11,575 bases of DNA from Globomyces pollinis-pini (lineage: Eukaryota > Chytridiomycota > Chytridiomycetes > Rhizophydiales > Globomycetaceae). Made by a program: the position numbers and the translations under genes. The first letter of the stretch is position 1. The number at the start of each line of letters is the position of its first letter. The stretch spans positions 1-11,575 of the forward strand of contig MU621535.1 of the NCBI GenBank assembly GCA_025399215.1. The letters are read 5' to 3'. Of this stretch, positions 1-11,575 are shown piece after piece. Below the pieces are notes generated by a model that did no database searches, was not told the DNA's origin, and was given only the letters and a program-made list of their open reading frames with translations.

Positions 1-4
1 TTTC

Positions 5-92
5 ATAATGGGTCTGGATGTAATCTCTTGTTTGGAACTATGCTGCTACTCACCTTTTCAACAGTACTCGTTTTGTATAATGAGTCTGGATG
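5..92. repeat. Short direct repeat pair
   Basis: A 16-bp motif at 5-20 (ATAATGGGTCTGGATG) recurs at 77-92 with one mismatch, 72 bp apart. Both copies contain an ATG followed by a CTG GAT pair, so they could be remnants of a duplicated short coding start, but neither opens a frame longer than a few codons. I see no further gene signal in the first 149 bases. Confidence 0.5.
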
Positions 93-149
93 ATTATGAA
101 GAATGATTATCGATTATTCGTATTTATTCGTTAATTCCCAAAATATATA

Positions 150-526
150 ATGTTGGACATTTTTAAGATGAATGAAACTGTTAATATATGTTATCAATTA
201 ACTCGAGATGATTTGACCTGTTGTATCTGCTATGAAGACATACGACCTCCTATTATCCAATACTCTAGTGGAAATCACTTTGTATGCGGAAATTGCTCAT
301 TGAAATTAACAAGTGCCCTTGTTACCAAACATCAAGATTATTCCTTTATACACTTTTGGAAAAACATCTTGAACCATAATTTGTTCATTGTTCAAATAAA
401 AAGTGTGACTTTAGATTATTCAAATGGTCCTTGGATTCTCATTCAATAGATTGTCTATATTCGATGACAAAGTGCTTTCTTTGCGATGAAATCATAAATT
501 CCATTCCAATTAACACATTGGTTTAA
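150..526 (+). pseudogene. Decayed SIAH/SINA-like RING-finger protein fragment
   Basis: The frame from the ATG at 150 carries the first half of a RING finger: C24-x2-C27, then Q-Y-S-S-G-N-H43-F-V-C46-x2-C49, the spacing seen in SIAH-type E3 ubiquitin ligases. Near 305-311 one base appears to be missing. The homologous protein continues in the next frame from 311 (KCPCYQTSR, then LEKHLEP), where the last RING cysteine of the usual CPxC is a tyrosine. That frame is stopped at 377-379, resumes with FVHCSNKKCDF, then has a second CxxC (KCFLCDEI) and ends at 524-526. The region downstream of the RING resembles the start of the SIAH zinc-finger part. Frameshift, internal stop and lost cysteine together indicate a pseudogene. 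A short intron does not repair it, because the frameshift falls within the conserved RING. No substrate-binding domain is recognisable downstream. Confidence 0.6.
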
Positions 527-820
527 GATTTCAGGGGATAAAATAACTTAAATTACTTACTTCAAAAAAGGCCTACCGGACAATTATTGCTAAAGGGATA
601 TAAAAACATTTAGTTGAAGTATATATGTCCAATATGTACTTTAATTAATTCCAATACCGTTTTAATTCTTTCATGGATTAATTTTTGGACTATGATGGAA
701 TCATAAAGTTCCAAACACATACCACTACTCATCAGAACCAATTAGTCATTTCAATCTCTTTCCATAGCAAAGCAATAAAAAACACCCTAATAAAATCGTA
801 TGTAAATGTAGCAAAAAGAT
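527..820. other. Intergenic stretch without a recognisable gene
   Basis: This lies between the RING pseudogene and the stop codon of the Hsp40 gene, which converge here. All frames are broken by frequent stops. It probably contains the Hsp40 3' untranslated region (minus strand) and further eroded sequence of the pseudogene, but I recognise no domain, RNA or repeat. Confidence 0.5.
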
Positions 821-2191
821 TTATTGTTGAGCACATTGAACTTGTGGATTTCCGTCTTCACGTTCGTCTTCTTGATATTGTGACTGTTGTCTGTTTTGAC
901 GAGTATGGTCTACATCAGATAACACAACTTCTTCAACATGTTCAGCATTATTCAATTCCAATTTTGGTCGTGGTGGTAAAATTTGCTCCAGTTTGGCCAA
1001 TTGTTCAGTTGTGATTGAGTTTGGTACTGGGAATACAACTTCAAAGGTAATGTAAAGGGTACCGCGATCCATTGGTCGTTTATAACTAAAATTTAATATT
1101 ATAACTGCTGCTTACATTGGCATTCCTTCATTATTAATTGCTTTTTGACAGCCTGGTGTGATAGTTTCGCCTAATGATAAATAATAATGGAACAGTACCA
1201 GGTAAAATACTGATCAATAAAGTACGGTCATCAAGGTGTGGAATAGCGAATTGACCACCAGCAAGCGCAGTCAATAGGTCAATTTTTATATCAATATATA
1301 AATCATCTCCTTTACGTTTGAATCTAGAATGTTCCTTTTCTTCAATGACAATAACAATATCCCCTGGAATGATCCCAGGTGCTTGGTCTCCTTCTCCAGT
1401 AAATGTAATCTTTTGTCCATCCTTCATACCACGTTCCACAAATACTTCAAGAATCTATAGATAAATATATATATATAACGTACCTTTCGTTCTGTTGAAA
1501 CCTTTTTACCATTACAAGTTTTACAACGATCAGCAGCGCGAATAGTTTCACCCTCGCCATTACAGTCAGTACATGTTTGTTGCATTTGTTGAATCATTGG
1601 TCCTAATTGACGCATAATCACTTTAACACCACGACCATTACAACCAGTACAAGTTTTAACAGAACCTATTGGAGATTAACAAAAAAAAAAAACACTACCT
1701 TCTTTTCCACCACGACCTTCACAACCAGTACACAAGATTTGTTTTTGAAGAGCTAATTTGGAAGTTTTACCCTTGTATAAATCCTCCAAAGACACTTTCA
1801 AACCATGACCCATATCCTTTCCTTTACGAGGTCCACGTTGTTGTTGTTGTCGACCCCCAAACATACCACCACCTCCACCAAACAAGTGAGAGAATAAATC
1901 TTCAGGAGACATATTTCCATGACCACCACCACCTTCTTTCAAGCCGTCTTCACCGTACCTATCATAAATTTCTCTCTTTTGTGGATCTGACAAGACTTCG
2001 TAAGCATGAGAGATATCTTTGAATTGATCACCGGCATCAGGATTCTAATAAGGTATTAAAATATAGTTTAAAATAAATACTTTATCAGGATGATATTTTA
2101 AAGCCATTTTCCTATAAGCTTTCTTTAGATCTGCTTCCGATGCAGAAGGATCACAACCTAGAGCATCGTATAATTTTCTTTCTTTTGGCAT
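821..2191 (-). CDS. YDJ1: Type I Hsp40 co-chaperone (Ydj1/DNAJA-like), farnesylated
   Basis: A 404-residue Hsp40 that stimulates the ATPase of Hsp70 and delivers unfolded clients in the cytosol. Exons (minus strand): 2191-2081, 2044-1699, 1665-1484, 1454-1199, 1170-1116, 1085-821; the five introns are 36, 33, 29, 28 and 30 nt. Residues 6-70 are the J domain with HPD at 34-36. A Gly/Phe-rich stretch (about 74-101) follows, then the zinc region with four CxxCxGx(G) repeats at 142-149, 158-165, 184-191 and 200-207 (the last is CKTCNGKK), and two beta-rich client-binding domains. The protein ends in CAQQ, a CaaX box for farnesylation, as in yeast Ydj1 (CASQ), which attaches it to ER and nuclear membranes. 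Length matches Ydj1 (409). A heat-shock element lies 71-93 bp upstream of the ATG. No upstream in-frame ATG competes with the start. Confidence 0.95.
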
Positions 2192-2261
2192 ATTGATAAT
2201 TTTAAAATTAAATTTGTTAAAGGGAAAATTTATGAAGTGGTTGAAAAAATCGCCGTTCTTT

Positions 2262-2284
2262 TTCCAGAATCTTCCAGAACATTT
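2262..2284 (-). promoter_or_regulatory. Heat-shock element (Hsf1 binding site)
   Basis: Alternating inverted pentamers in perfect 5-bp phase: TTC (2262-2264), GAA (2267-2269), TTC (2272-2274), GAA (2277-2279) and a fifth near-match TTT (2282-2284). This is the canonical nGAAnnTTCn array bound by the Hsf1 trimer. It lies 71-93 bp upstream of the Hsp40 start, inside the 151-bp gap behind the PQ-loop gene, so it should drive the chaperone. Confidence 0.88.
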
Positions 2285-2342
2285 TCAATTGAAAGTAAGC
2301 CAAAAAAATATATATTAAGTACATGATTAATTAATACTATAA

Positions 2343-3472
2343 TTATTTGGTAAAACCTCCATAAATACTCGCTTGATACATGGTAGTAAAATCAAACAAT
2401 AATACTCCAAGTGATCCAATCAAATATGGAAAGGTTGCTAAAAAAAATTCTATATCAATAGTTGGCATTCGAATCAAAATACTAAGTCCATACCCAAAAT
2501 TACCAATAATGGACAAGAAAAATAGATAAAATGATAATCCATGTACCGATTTATCATGATAATTTTGTAATATTTGTGGAATTCTAAAAATTACGTTATA
2601 AATGCTTACCGACTACAGAAATAGAATAATCCTGAACTCCAAGACATGACGTATCCAATAACTTTAGCCAGATCAGAAACAGGTACTTTAACATTACACA
2701 AGACCACAGGACTCGAAAAAACTGTAGCAGTGACGGTGGGTAACAACGAAGCAGCCACCACAACACCAGTCAAGGCACTAGCAGAGTTCACCGTATATGG
2801 TTGATAATCATCATCTTCTCCCAAAATCGTCACCTCTTCATCATCATCCAAACTCACATATCCATACTTGTTCAATACCGGATAACAATAACGATAATAA
2901 AAATATTGACACATCATTGCTACATCAATCATGGTAAAGGCAATGGCAGTATATTTCTGAGTCGGTAATTGATTCGTCAATAACGTTCCAGTTAAATTAG
3001 TTATATCGCCTGATGTCCAGAATAAAAGTAACCCAAATGATAATCCTTTGACATTTTTTAATTTATAATTTGTAATCTGAAATGTTAGTGTTTGGAGATC
3101 AGATCGGTGACACCAGATTTAGATGGACATTAAAGATTTGAAATGATAAACAAAATTCAAAAGATATCAAATATAGAAACAGTAACAAATACAGTAACTG
3201 AAATGATTACCAAAAGTATAATGAATTATAAAAAATTAAACTATAATGAATATAAACCAGATCATGAGAATTCAAACTTACAAATTGAGGAAACATTGCA
3301 ATTAAGGATGCAAAAAGTCCAATCATGGCTATAATAACTGATAATATTTCCCATCCATCATATACACAATCACCTAATAAACTACCAATCAATTGGTTAT
3401 ATCTATCGAAATCAATTCATCCCTTCCTTACGTATTTCCATTGATTTGTGTGGGTAAGCATGTGCATTCCAT
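2343..3472 (-). CDS. PQ-loop repeat transporter, YPQ/PQLC2 (lysosomal/vacuolar cationic amino acid exporter) type
   Basis: A 289-residue membrane protein of the PQ-loop family, whose YPQ1-3/PQLC2 members export cationic amino acids from vacuole or lysosome. Exons (minus strand): 3472-3432, 3402-3282, 3076-2610, 2583-2343; introns 29, 205 and 26 nt. The start is the ATG at 3472, which adds a 13-codon exon (MECTCLPTQINGN) joined to TYNQLIGSLLGDCVYDG. A start at 3392 would need TTG. The first PQ motif is FPQFITNYK (P52-Q53), followed by KGLSF, a GDITNLTG helix and QLPTQKYTA. The second is RIPQILQNY (P212-Q213), followed by GLSFYLFFLSIIGN. An acidic cytosolic loop spans about 131-144. Hydrophobic segments fit seven helices. 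Intron 2 splits the gene directly after FPQF. The substrate is inferred from the family only. Confidence 0.9.
3077..3281 (-). other. 205-nt intron 2 of the PQ-loop gene
   Basis: Donor GTAAGT at 3281 and acceptor TTTCAG ending at 3077, with a classic CTAAC branch-point motif about 10 nt before the acceptor. It is much longer than the other introns of this gene. Open frames inside it on the plus strand match no family I know. Confidence 0.85.
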
Positions 3473-3716
3473 TTTGTAAAAAGAAAAAGTGAAACGATTG
3501 GGGTTGCGTTTTTGTTTGAGATTTTGGTGATGAAGGTAACGGATACTAGAGTCGTTGATGGTTCAAGTACTGTGTGGTCTTCATCAGGTCACGCTATAAT
3601 AAAGTCTTCTGGGACGGTCAAAGTCAATTTTAAATCACTCACGTTTAACAAATATAGAAACAATAAATCACACAATGAACTAACCATAATAGTGTATTCA
3701 TGATTATAAAAAAGGT
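3473..3716. other. Intergenic region between the MAP kinase 3' end and the PQ-loop gene start
   Basis: These 244 bp must hold the 3' untranslated region of the minus-strand kinase and the promoter of the PQ-loop gene. A short plus-strand open frame here has no recognisable domain. I see no clear TATA box, repeat or RNA gene. Confidence 0.45.
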
Positions 3717-5560
<1,844 letters not shown>

Positions 5561-5877
5561 TGGAAAACTACAGAGTAACCCTAGTAAGTAACCCTAAGTA
5601 GCCCTAACAAATTAACCCTAAGTAACCCTAGTAATGAACCCTAAGTAACCCTAACAATAACCCTAATGACAAATTACAAAGTAACCCTAACGATAACCCT
5701 AATGACAAATTACAAAGTAACCCTAACAATAACCCTAATGACAAATTACAAAGTAACCCTAACAATAACCCTAATGACAAATTACCTAACCCTAATGACA
5801 AATTACAAAGTAACCCTAATGACATATGAAATAACCCTAACTACAAAATCACCATCATTCTCTTCTCCTCACGCGCA
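5561..5877. promoter_or_regulatory. Shared bidirectional promoter region of the two MAP kinase genes
   Basis: These are the 317 bp between the two divergent start codons. About 260 bp is CCCTAA-containing repeat, leaving only 18 bp next to copy A and 37 bp (pyrimidine-rich, CATCATTCTCTTCTCCTC) next to copy B as unique sequence. Transcription of both genes must start in or beside the repeats. No clear TATA box is seen. The motif TAACCCTAA is the telobox bound by Tbf1/Teb1-type Myb factors in many fungal promoters, so a regulatory role is plausible but inferred. Confidence 0.6.
5579..5840. repeat. Telomere-like CCCTAA repeat array with a 36-bp minisatellite core
   Basis: Seventeen CCCTA(A/G) hexamers occur in about 262 bp, 15 of them CCCTAA, all in the same orientation. 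From about 5645 to 5780 they form a 36-bp tandem unit: GTAACCCTAA, CAATAACCCTAA, then TGACAAATTACAAA. CCCTAA recurs at 5649/5685/5721/5757 and at 5661/5697/5733/5769, exactly 36 bp apart. The left flank is a looser (AGTAACCCTA) run, and the right flank has 21- and 24-bp spacing. Most sites sit in the wider motif TAACCCTAA. There are no long exact (CCCTAA)n runs, so this is either a degenerate interstitial telomeric repeat or a telobox array. Confidence 0.92.
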
Positions 5878-7830
<1,953 letters not shown>

Positions 7831-7943
7831 AAAATCACCCTACATTACTTTTTATCAAAAATCTCATTGTAATTCTTTGAAAACGTTATATAATTGTATT
7901 CATAGTATACGAAATCATTATTAAATAATTGGAAAAAAAAATA
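7831..7943. other. Convergent 3' region of kinase copy B and DNAAF5
   Basis: Only 113 bp separate the two stop codons. The sequence is AT-rich and must hold both 3' ends, so the two transcripts probably overlap or terminate back to back. Nothing else is visible. Confidence 0.55.
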
Positions 7944-10679
7944 CTAAAGTTGATCAAGATATAAAGTCGATCGATGTTTCAATTTCGCTTCCAAGGTCAA
8001 TTCCGTAAACATGGCTGAATCCAACACGGTCTCCTTACCCACCTTCAAAGCCTCACACACACTTTCCTACACATGAATAAGTAATCAATCCAAACCTGCA
8101 AGATGGAATTGGTATCATCCAAATGGATCAAAAGACCTTGGATAATAACTTGATGATGTTGTGTACTAAATTCAATCGCAAAATCAACATCAGAATGCGT
8201 TTGAAGATATTGAAGGGAATGGAAAAATGATTTCCATACTTGGGTACTTTGGATTCGTATCCCATCGTTGGCATCATCTAATCGTTTCAACAATTCAGGA
8301 TAGAATTTCTTTAATTGATCCACTACCTTTTTAAAATAAAAAGAAACTTACTCGTCCATAACGGTAACTTTAATAAAATTGTAAATAATGTCAAGCAATT
8401 TTTTCTAGTTTCCATATCATCATCATCAAGATTCGACAACACATTTGGCAATAAGAGTGTTTCAAAGATCGGAGCCAAGAGGGTAGTTAAATCACCTTGA
8501 GCTTGAATCGTATTGAGAAGGATGAGTAAAAGAGTCGTGGCAGTCGATCGAATTTCCATAGCTTTCTTGCCAGCTCTCCATGTACAGTTACGAATCACAA
8601 TCGATTCCAGGATGGGTTGCAACAATGGCAACATCATTTCATAATCCGATTTTTCTAATGGTAATGAAAATATTTTGATTAATAAATTCAACATTCTAAC
8701 AAATCAATGTTTTTCAATACATTACCGATATCGTAATTCAAAATCACGATCCAATAAAGTACTTTGAATGAAAATATCCAAAATCAAATGAAACTTTTGG
8801 ATAATAGAGGTTTGGATTTGAATTACTACATTTTCAAATATTCTAGCTTCAAAACTAAATTGATTCCAATTTGGTACTGATTGAAATGAATTGATGATTT
8901 GATCAAAGTAATGGAGATAGATTTGTTGGATGGATAATCCCCATAGTTGGCTTAATTGTGACAACGTTTCGTTGGTCTAATAATGAATAGGAGGTATTTA
9001 CCGTTTTCTCTAGTTCAAGGTATCCTAATACTTTTTCTGATTTAGGAACACTTTGTAATTGGACCAGTAAATTGAAATAATCAAACTTTACTTGTTCATT
9101 TGAAGATAGTTTATATACAATATTCTTCAAACACTTTGAAATTTCCACTAAAATTAAATAATTATCGTTTTGAATTAAATCTTTTTCGGAAAGCGCTTTC
9201 AACAGTTCCGATAATTGATTTTCAAGTTTTTCTTTAGGACATCCTAATAACAATCCCTCCAATGCTTTCAAACAACCAATTCGATAAGAAGTAAGTGTAT
9301 TTGAGTGTTCACCCACCAATGACTTTAATACAATTGTCAATGTCGTGTCTGGATTCACATAGAATCCAATCGATTCCATAAATTTGATGGTCTAGTAGAT
9401 TTAATTTTTTTTCAAGGAAGTTACTTGATTCATCACATGAGGTTCATCTCCTGCCAATATCTTGTAAATGGAGGGAAATATTGTTCCTATGTATCCAGTG
9501 ATTTGAGATTCAGTGAATTTTAAAAATACGGTGAATATTTGTATCGATTTATATCGTGTTTCCAAGTTCCAATCTCCTAATCCTTCAACCAATTTCGCAC
9601 TAATTTTCATTATATTGTCTCGAGCCAAATGTCTTGAACCTACTCGAGGTCGATCTAAATGATTAATAGGCATTATTTTTTTCATACCGATAATTTCATT
9701 TTCATGTCCATCAGAGTAGTCCATTTCATCTTTGATTCGTGCAGTATTTTCTCTTTCATACTGCGCTCCGATTTCGTCTACAAACCCAGTTGTTAATTGA
9801 ACCAATTCTTGAATTTCATCAGTGAGACCAGCATACAAAAGGGGAAGTATTTTGGCACCATAAACATGTCGATCTATCAATTTTGATAACCAATCTCTAG
9901 CAAGAGTATAAATTTGTTTTCTAACCACAGGAGTTTTATCTAATAACAAGGCCATTAATGGGTTGATCACATCATCGATTGCTGTTGCATCAACAATCAT
10001 TGCTTCATCAATTGCTTGTAAGGCAATGGTACGAACACTTGAATGACGATGATTTAAACTTGGTAAAATCATTTTCACTACAGAACCACCAAGATGAGCA
10101 ACTGCTCTGATATTATTTTTACAAAGGATCATGACGATATTACAAGATTCCTATATAATTAAGAAGAAGAATTCGATACCTTTCTAATATCTTGAAAATT
10201 ATCATTAAAGGTTTGAGCTAAAATTTTGAAGGTATCATCAACAAAAGGAGCGTAATCTGAATTTGAAGATTTAATAATCAATTTCAAAGTCATTAAAATT
10301 TTTAATCTGATTTCCTAAAGATATTAGATTGATTGAAGGAGTACTTCTGATGGTTCAATAATTTGTAATTGACCTAATTGTTGAACAAACACAGGAATGA
10401 TTTGATTTAAAAACAGAGTTACTTGAACTTGATTTGATGCGATTAAACTAATATATCAATTAGAATTCTATACCTTTCAATGATATTAATTGATAATTCT
10501 CTACATTTTTCTATAGGATCTTTTAATGATTTTAATAAGTGTTTTATAATAGAATTTGAATCTAATTGAGGATTCTTTTGACTAGTTTCCTTATAGATTT
10601 TTTCTAATGCCCTTTTCTTTGAAGTACGATCTGAAGTTGGTTCAGATAAAATGTTTAATTCACGTTGTAACAAACTCAT
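7944..10679 (-). CDS. DNAAF5: Dynein axonemal assembly factor 5 (HEAT-repeat protein HEATR2)
   Basis: An 834-residue all-helical HEAT-repeat protein matching DNAAF5/HEATR2 (human about 855), a cytoplasmic factor that preassembles axonemal dynein arms before they enter cilia. Exons (minus): 10679-10474, 10447-10345, 10314-10180, 10150-9425, 9391-9002, 8976-8726, 8695-8352, 8322-8096, 8066-7944. The eight introns are 26, 30, 29, 33, 25, 30, 29 and 29 nt, all ending in TAG. The diagnostic part is the middle: VVRKQIYTLARDWL, then DRHVYGAKILPLLYAGLTDE, GAQYERENTARIKDEMDY, RPRVGSRHLARDNIMKI and GDWNLETRYKSIQI. These align with the human sequence around its WLxxLRDRYxFxxKLIPLLL and TDWVVGTRVKSAQLL segments. 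Intron 7 has AAAAAG just before the used GGTAG acceptor; only the latter keeps the frame (ATG GAT CAA). The start is the ATG at 10679; extension to 10697 would require TTG. Confidence 0.88.
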
Positions 10680-10740
10680 AAAGAAAAAAATAAACAAATG
10701 AAAGACTAGTAACGAATTACTACAAGAGATGGTGGAATTG

Positions 10741-10782
10741 TAGTAAAGGAGTTGATAGTAATACTAGTAAAGGAGTTGGTAG
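10741..10782. repeat. 18-bp direct repeat between DNAAF5 and LSM3
   Basis: TAGTAAAGGAGTTGATAG (10741-10758) recurs at 10765-10782 with one change, 24 bp apart, in the 129-bp gap between the LSM3 stop codon and the DNAAF5 start. This is the only possible DNAAF5 promoter space, so the pair may be a duplicated control site or just slippage. Confidence 0.5.
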
Positions 10783-10808
10783 AGTTGTAGTGGTATTAAG
10801 AGAATTTA

Positions 10809-11117
10809 TTAACGCTTTGGTGGTGAAACTAAAATAACTCCATCCCCTCTAACAAACAACATTTCATACGTTTTCTTAATTTTCTAATCAATCAATTATC
10901 ATAGAATTTACTTGAATCTGTTCATCTTCAACTACTGATATAGTTTCTGTTACATCTCCTAATACCAAATTCAAATGTTGATCATATGCCTATTGTTAAC
11001 TCATCTCATTACATGTAATAATCCTGATAACTCTCGATCATTACGCATCTTTACAAATATCCTCTCTGATAGTGACAATCGAACGAGATCCAGTGGTTGC
11101 TCTGATTCTTCTTCCAT
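10809..11117 (-). CDS. LSM3: U6 snRNA-associated Sm-like protein LSm3
   Basis: An 85-residue Sm-fold protein, one subunit of the heteroheptameric LSm2-8 ring (binds the U-rich 3' end of U6 snRNA in splicing) and the LSm1-7 ring (mRNA decay). Exons (minus): 11117-11013, 10989-10912, 10883-10809; introns 23 and 28 nt. The Sm1 motif runs from [20 protein letters not shown] through [21 protein letters not shown]. The Sm2 motif is [15 protein letters not shown], ending in KR. These residues, with AYDQHLN and the RGDG of Sm2, identify LSm3 rather than other LSm proteins. The length is slightly shorter than yeast (89) or human (102), the loss being in the variable loop between the motifs. AATAAA overlaps the stop codon (10810-10805). 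The gene lies 129 bp upstream of DNAAF5 in the same orientation. Confidence 0.95.
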
Positions 11118-11480
11118 TTTTTTTTATCAAATTTTTTCAATTAATTCATCACTTGAAGTACCTTAAAAGTAGTGATGAGTGACTTGAATAGTTTGATGTT
11201 CACAGTCGCTTCTCTTGTTGATAGCACTTGAAGCTTTTGTTGAACAAAGTCGCTTCTCTTGCTGATAGCACTTGGAATAGTTTGTTGAACAAAGTCTCTC
11301 CCAGCTTCCTTATCTACCGGAATTATTCGAATACAGGTTCGAGACTTGTGATTGTACAAGCTTCAGAATCTCAAACACATATTCGAGTAGAAATACATTC
11401 CGATGGACAAAATGCTGGAAGAGATTTCTTATTTTTAAAAATCTTCTTTACACAGACCACACTTTGAGGAATTTCTCATA
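11118..11480. other. Intergenic region between LSM3 and tRNA-Phe
   Basis: These 363 bp upstream of both LSM3 and the tRNA hold a T-rich tract next to the LSM3 start and the 44-bp repeat described separately. Open frames on both strands run through the repeat and show no family resemblance. I see no other gene. Confidence 0.5.
11182..11293. repeat. 44-45-bp tandem repeat, about 2.5 copies
   Basis: Unit 1 is 11205-11248 and unit 2 is 11249-11293, adjacent and very similar (GTCGCTTCTCTTG, then GATAGCACTTG, then TTTGTTGAACAAA). A partial copy of the second half (ACTTGAATAGTTTGATGTTCAC) precedes them at 11182-11203. Each unit ends in TTGTTGAACAA, which is nearly self-complementary. Confidence 0.85.
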
Positions 11481-11553
11481 GCTTCCTTAGCTCAGTTGGG
11501 AGAGCGTAGCACTGAAGATGCTAAGGTCGTGTGTTCAATCCACACAGGGAGCA
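11481..11553 (+). tRNA. tRNA-Phe (anticodon GAA), intronless
   Basis: A 73-nt cloverleaf. Acceptor GCTTCCT pairs with AGGGAGC (one G-U), discriminator A. D arm GCTC-AGTTGGGA-GAGC. Anticodon stem TAGCA/TGCTA with loop CTGAAGA, anticodon GAA. Variable loop AGGTC. T arm GTGTG-TTCAATC-CACAC. The internal A box (TTAGCTCAGTTGG) and B box (GTTCAATCC) for RNA polymerase III are present. There is no intron, unlike tRNA-Phe of budding yeast. CCA is not encoded, as expected for a nuclear tRNA. Confidence 0.97.
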
Positions 11554-11555
11554 TA

Positions 11556-11560
11556 TTTTT
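11556..11560 (+). terminator. RNA polymerase III terminator of tRNA-Phe
   Basis: A run of five T begins 2 nt after the discriminator base, and a second T5 follows a few bases later as a backup. This is the usual Pol III stop signal. Confidence 0.85.
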
Positions 11561-11575
11561 GGCTTTTTCTCCTTT

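Noticed and set aside
685..1014. Plus-strand open frame opposite the Hsp40 3' exon
   Set aside because: Most of it is antisense to the verified C-terminal exon of the Hsp40, and it begins with TTG. No domain is recognised.
3143..3334. Small plus-strand gene inside the PQ-loop locus
   Set aside because: It overlaps the 205-nt intron and the FPQ exon on the opposite strand, with composition typical of AT-rich noise.
3207..3392. Start of the PQ-loop protein at 3392
   Set aside because: The codon there is TTG. A 29-nt intron (3403-3431) joins an upstream exon with a proper ATG at 3472 and keeps the frame.
5645..5840. CRISPR array (36-bp repeats)
   Set aside because: Units of 36 bp abut directly without unique spacers, and the context is a eukaryotic promoter. 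It is a tandem minisatellite.
5579..5840. True chromosome end or functional telomere
   Set aside because: Genes continue on both sides, and CCCTAA units are separated by non-telomeric linkers rather than in long exact tandem runs.
11172..11265. C/D box snoRNA (GTGATGA at 11172-11178, CTGA at 11262-11265)
   Set aside because: Only the box motifs fit. The closing stem is about 4 bp, and the candidate D box lies in a tandem repeat whose first copy reads TTGA. No guide sequence could be checked.
11228..11467. Small protein gene between LSM3 and tRNA-Phe
   Set aside because: The frame runs through the 44-bp repeat, lacks any known motif and has an equally long frame on the opposite strand.

Overview
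The window is eukaryotic nuclear DNA, AT-rich and dense with genes. Six spliced protein-coding genes, one tRNA gene and one decayed gene fragment can be read. I rebuilt every exon by hand from reading frame, GT..AG borders and family similarity. All six models close in frame with no leftover stop, using 40 introns in total. Thirty-three of these introns are only 23-36 nt long, and 34 of 40 end in TAG.

Layout from left to right: a decayed SIAH-like RING-finger fragment (+, 150-526); a farnesylated type I Hsp40 of the Ydj1/DNAJA family (-, 821-2191) with a near-perfect heat-shock element upstream (2262-2284); a PQ-loop membrane transporter of the YPQ/PQLC2 type (-, 2343-3472); two SLT2/MPK1-type MAP kinases placed head to head (-, 3717-5560 and +, 5878-7830); DNAAF5/HEATR2, an axonemal dynein assembly factor (-, 7944-10679); LSM3, an Sm-like RNA-binding protein (-, 10809-11117); and tRNA-Phe(GAA) (+, 11481-11553).

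The two MAP kinases are the most notable part. They are an inverted duplicate pair with the same coding lengths over most homologous segments and about eight shared intron positions, but each also has private introns. Their 317-bp shared upstream region is almost filled with 17 copies of CCCTA(A/G). These are partly organised as a 36-bp minisatellite that resembles degenerate telomere sequence or an array of telobox (Tbf1-type) sites.

Organism: the kinases look fungal (cell-wall-integrity type) and the Hsp40 ends in a CaaX box like fungal Ydj1. DNAAF5, however, is needed only where motile cilia or flagella are built. Together these suggest an early-diverging zoosporic fungus or close relative (chytrid, Olpidium, Rozella or aphelid grade). 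The lineage is inference and I cannot name a species. The genes share no single pathway. What can be read of regulation is a heat-inducible chaperone promoter and a repeat-rich bidirectional kinase promoter.
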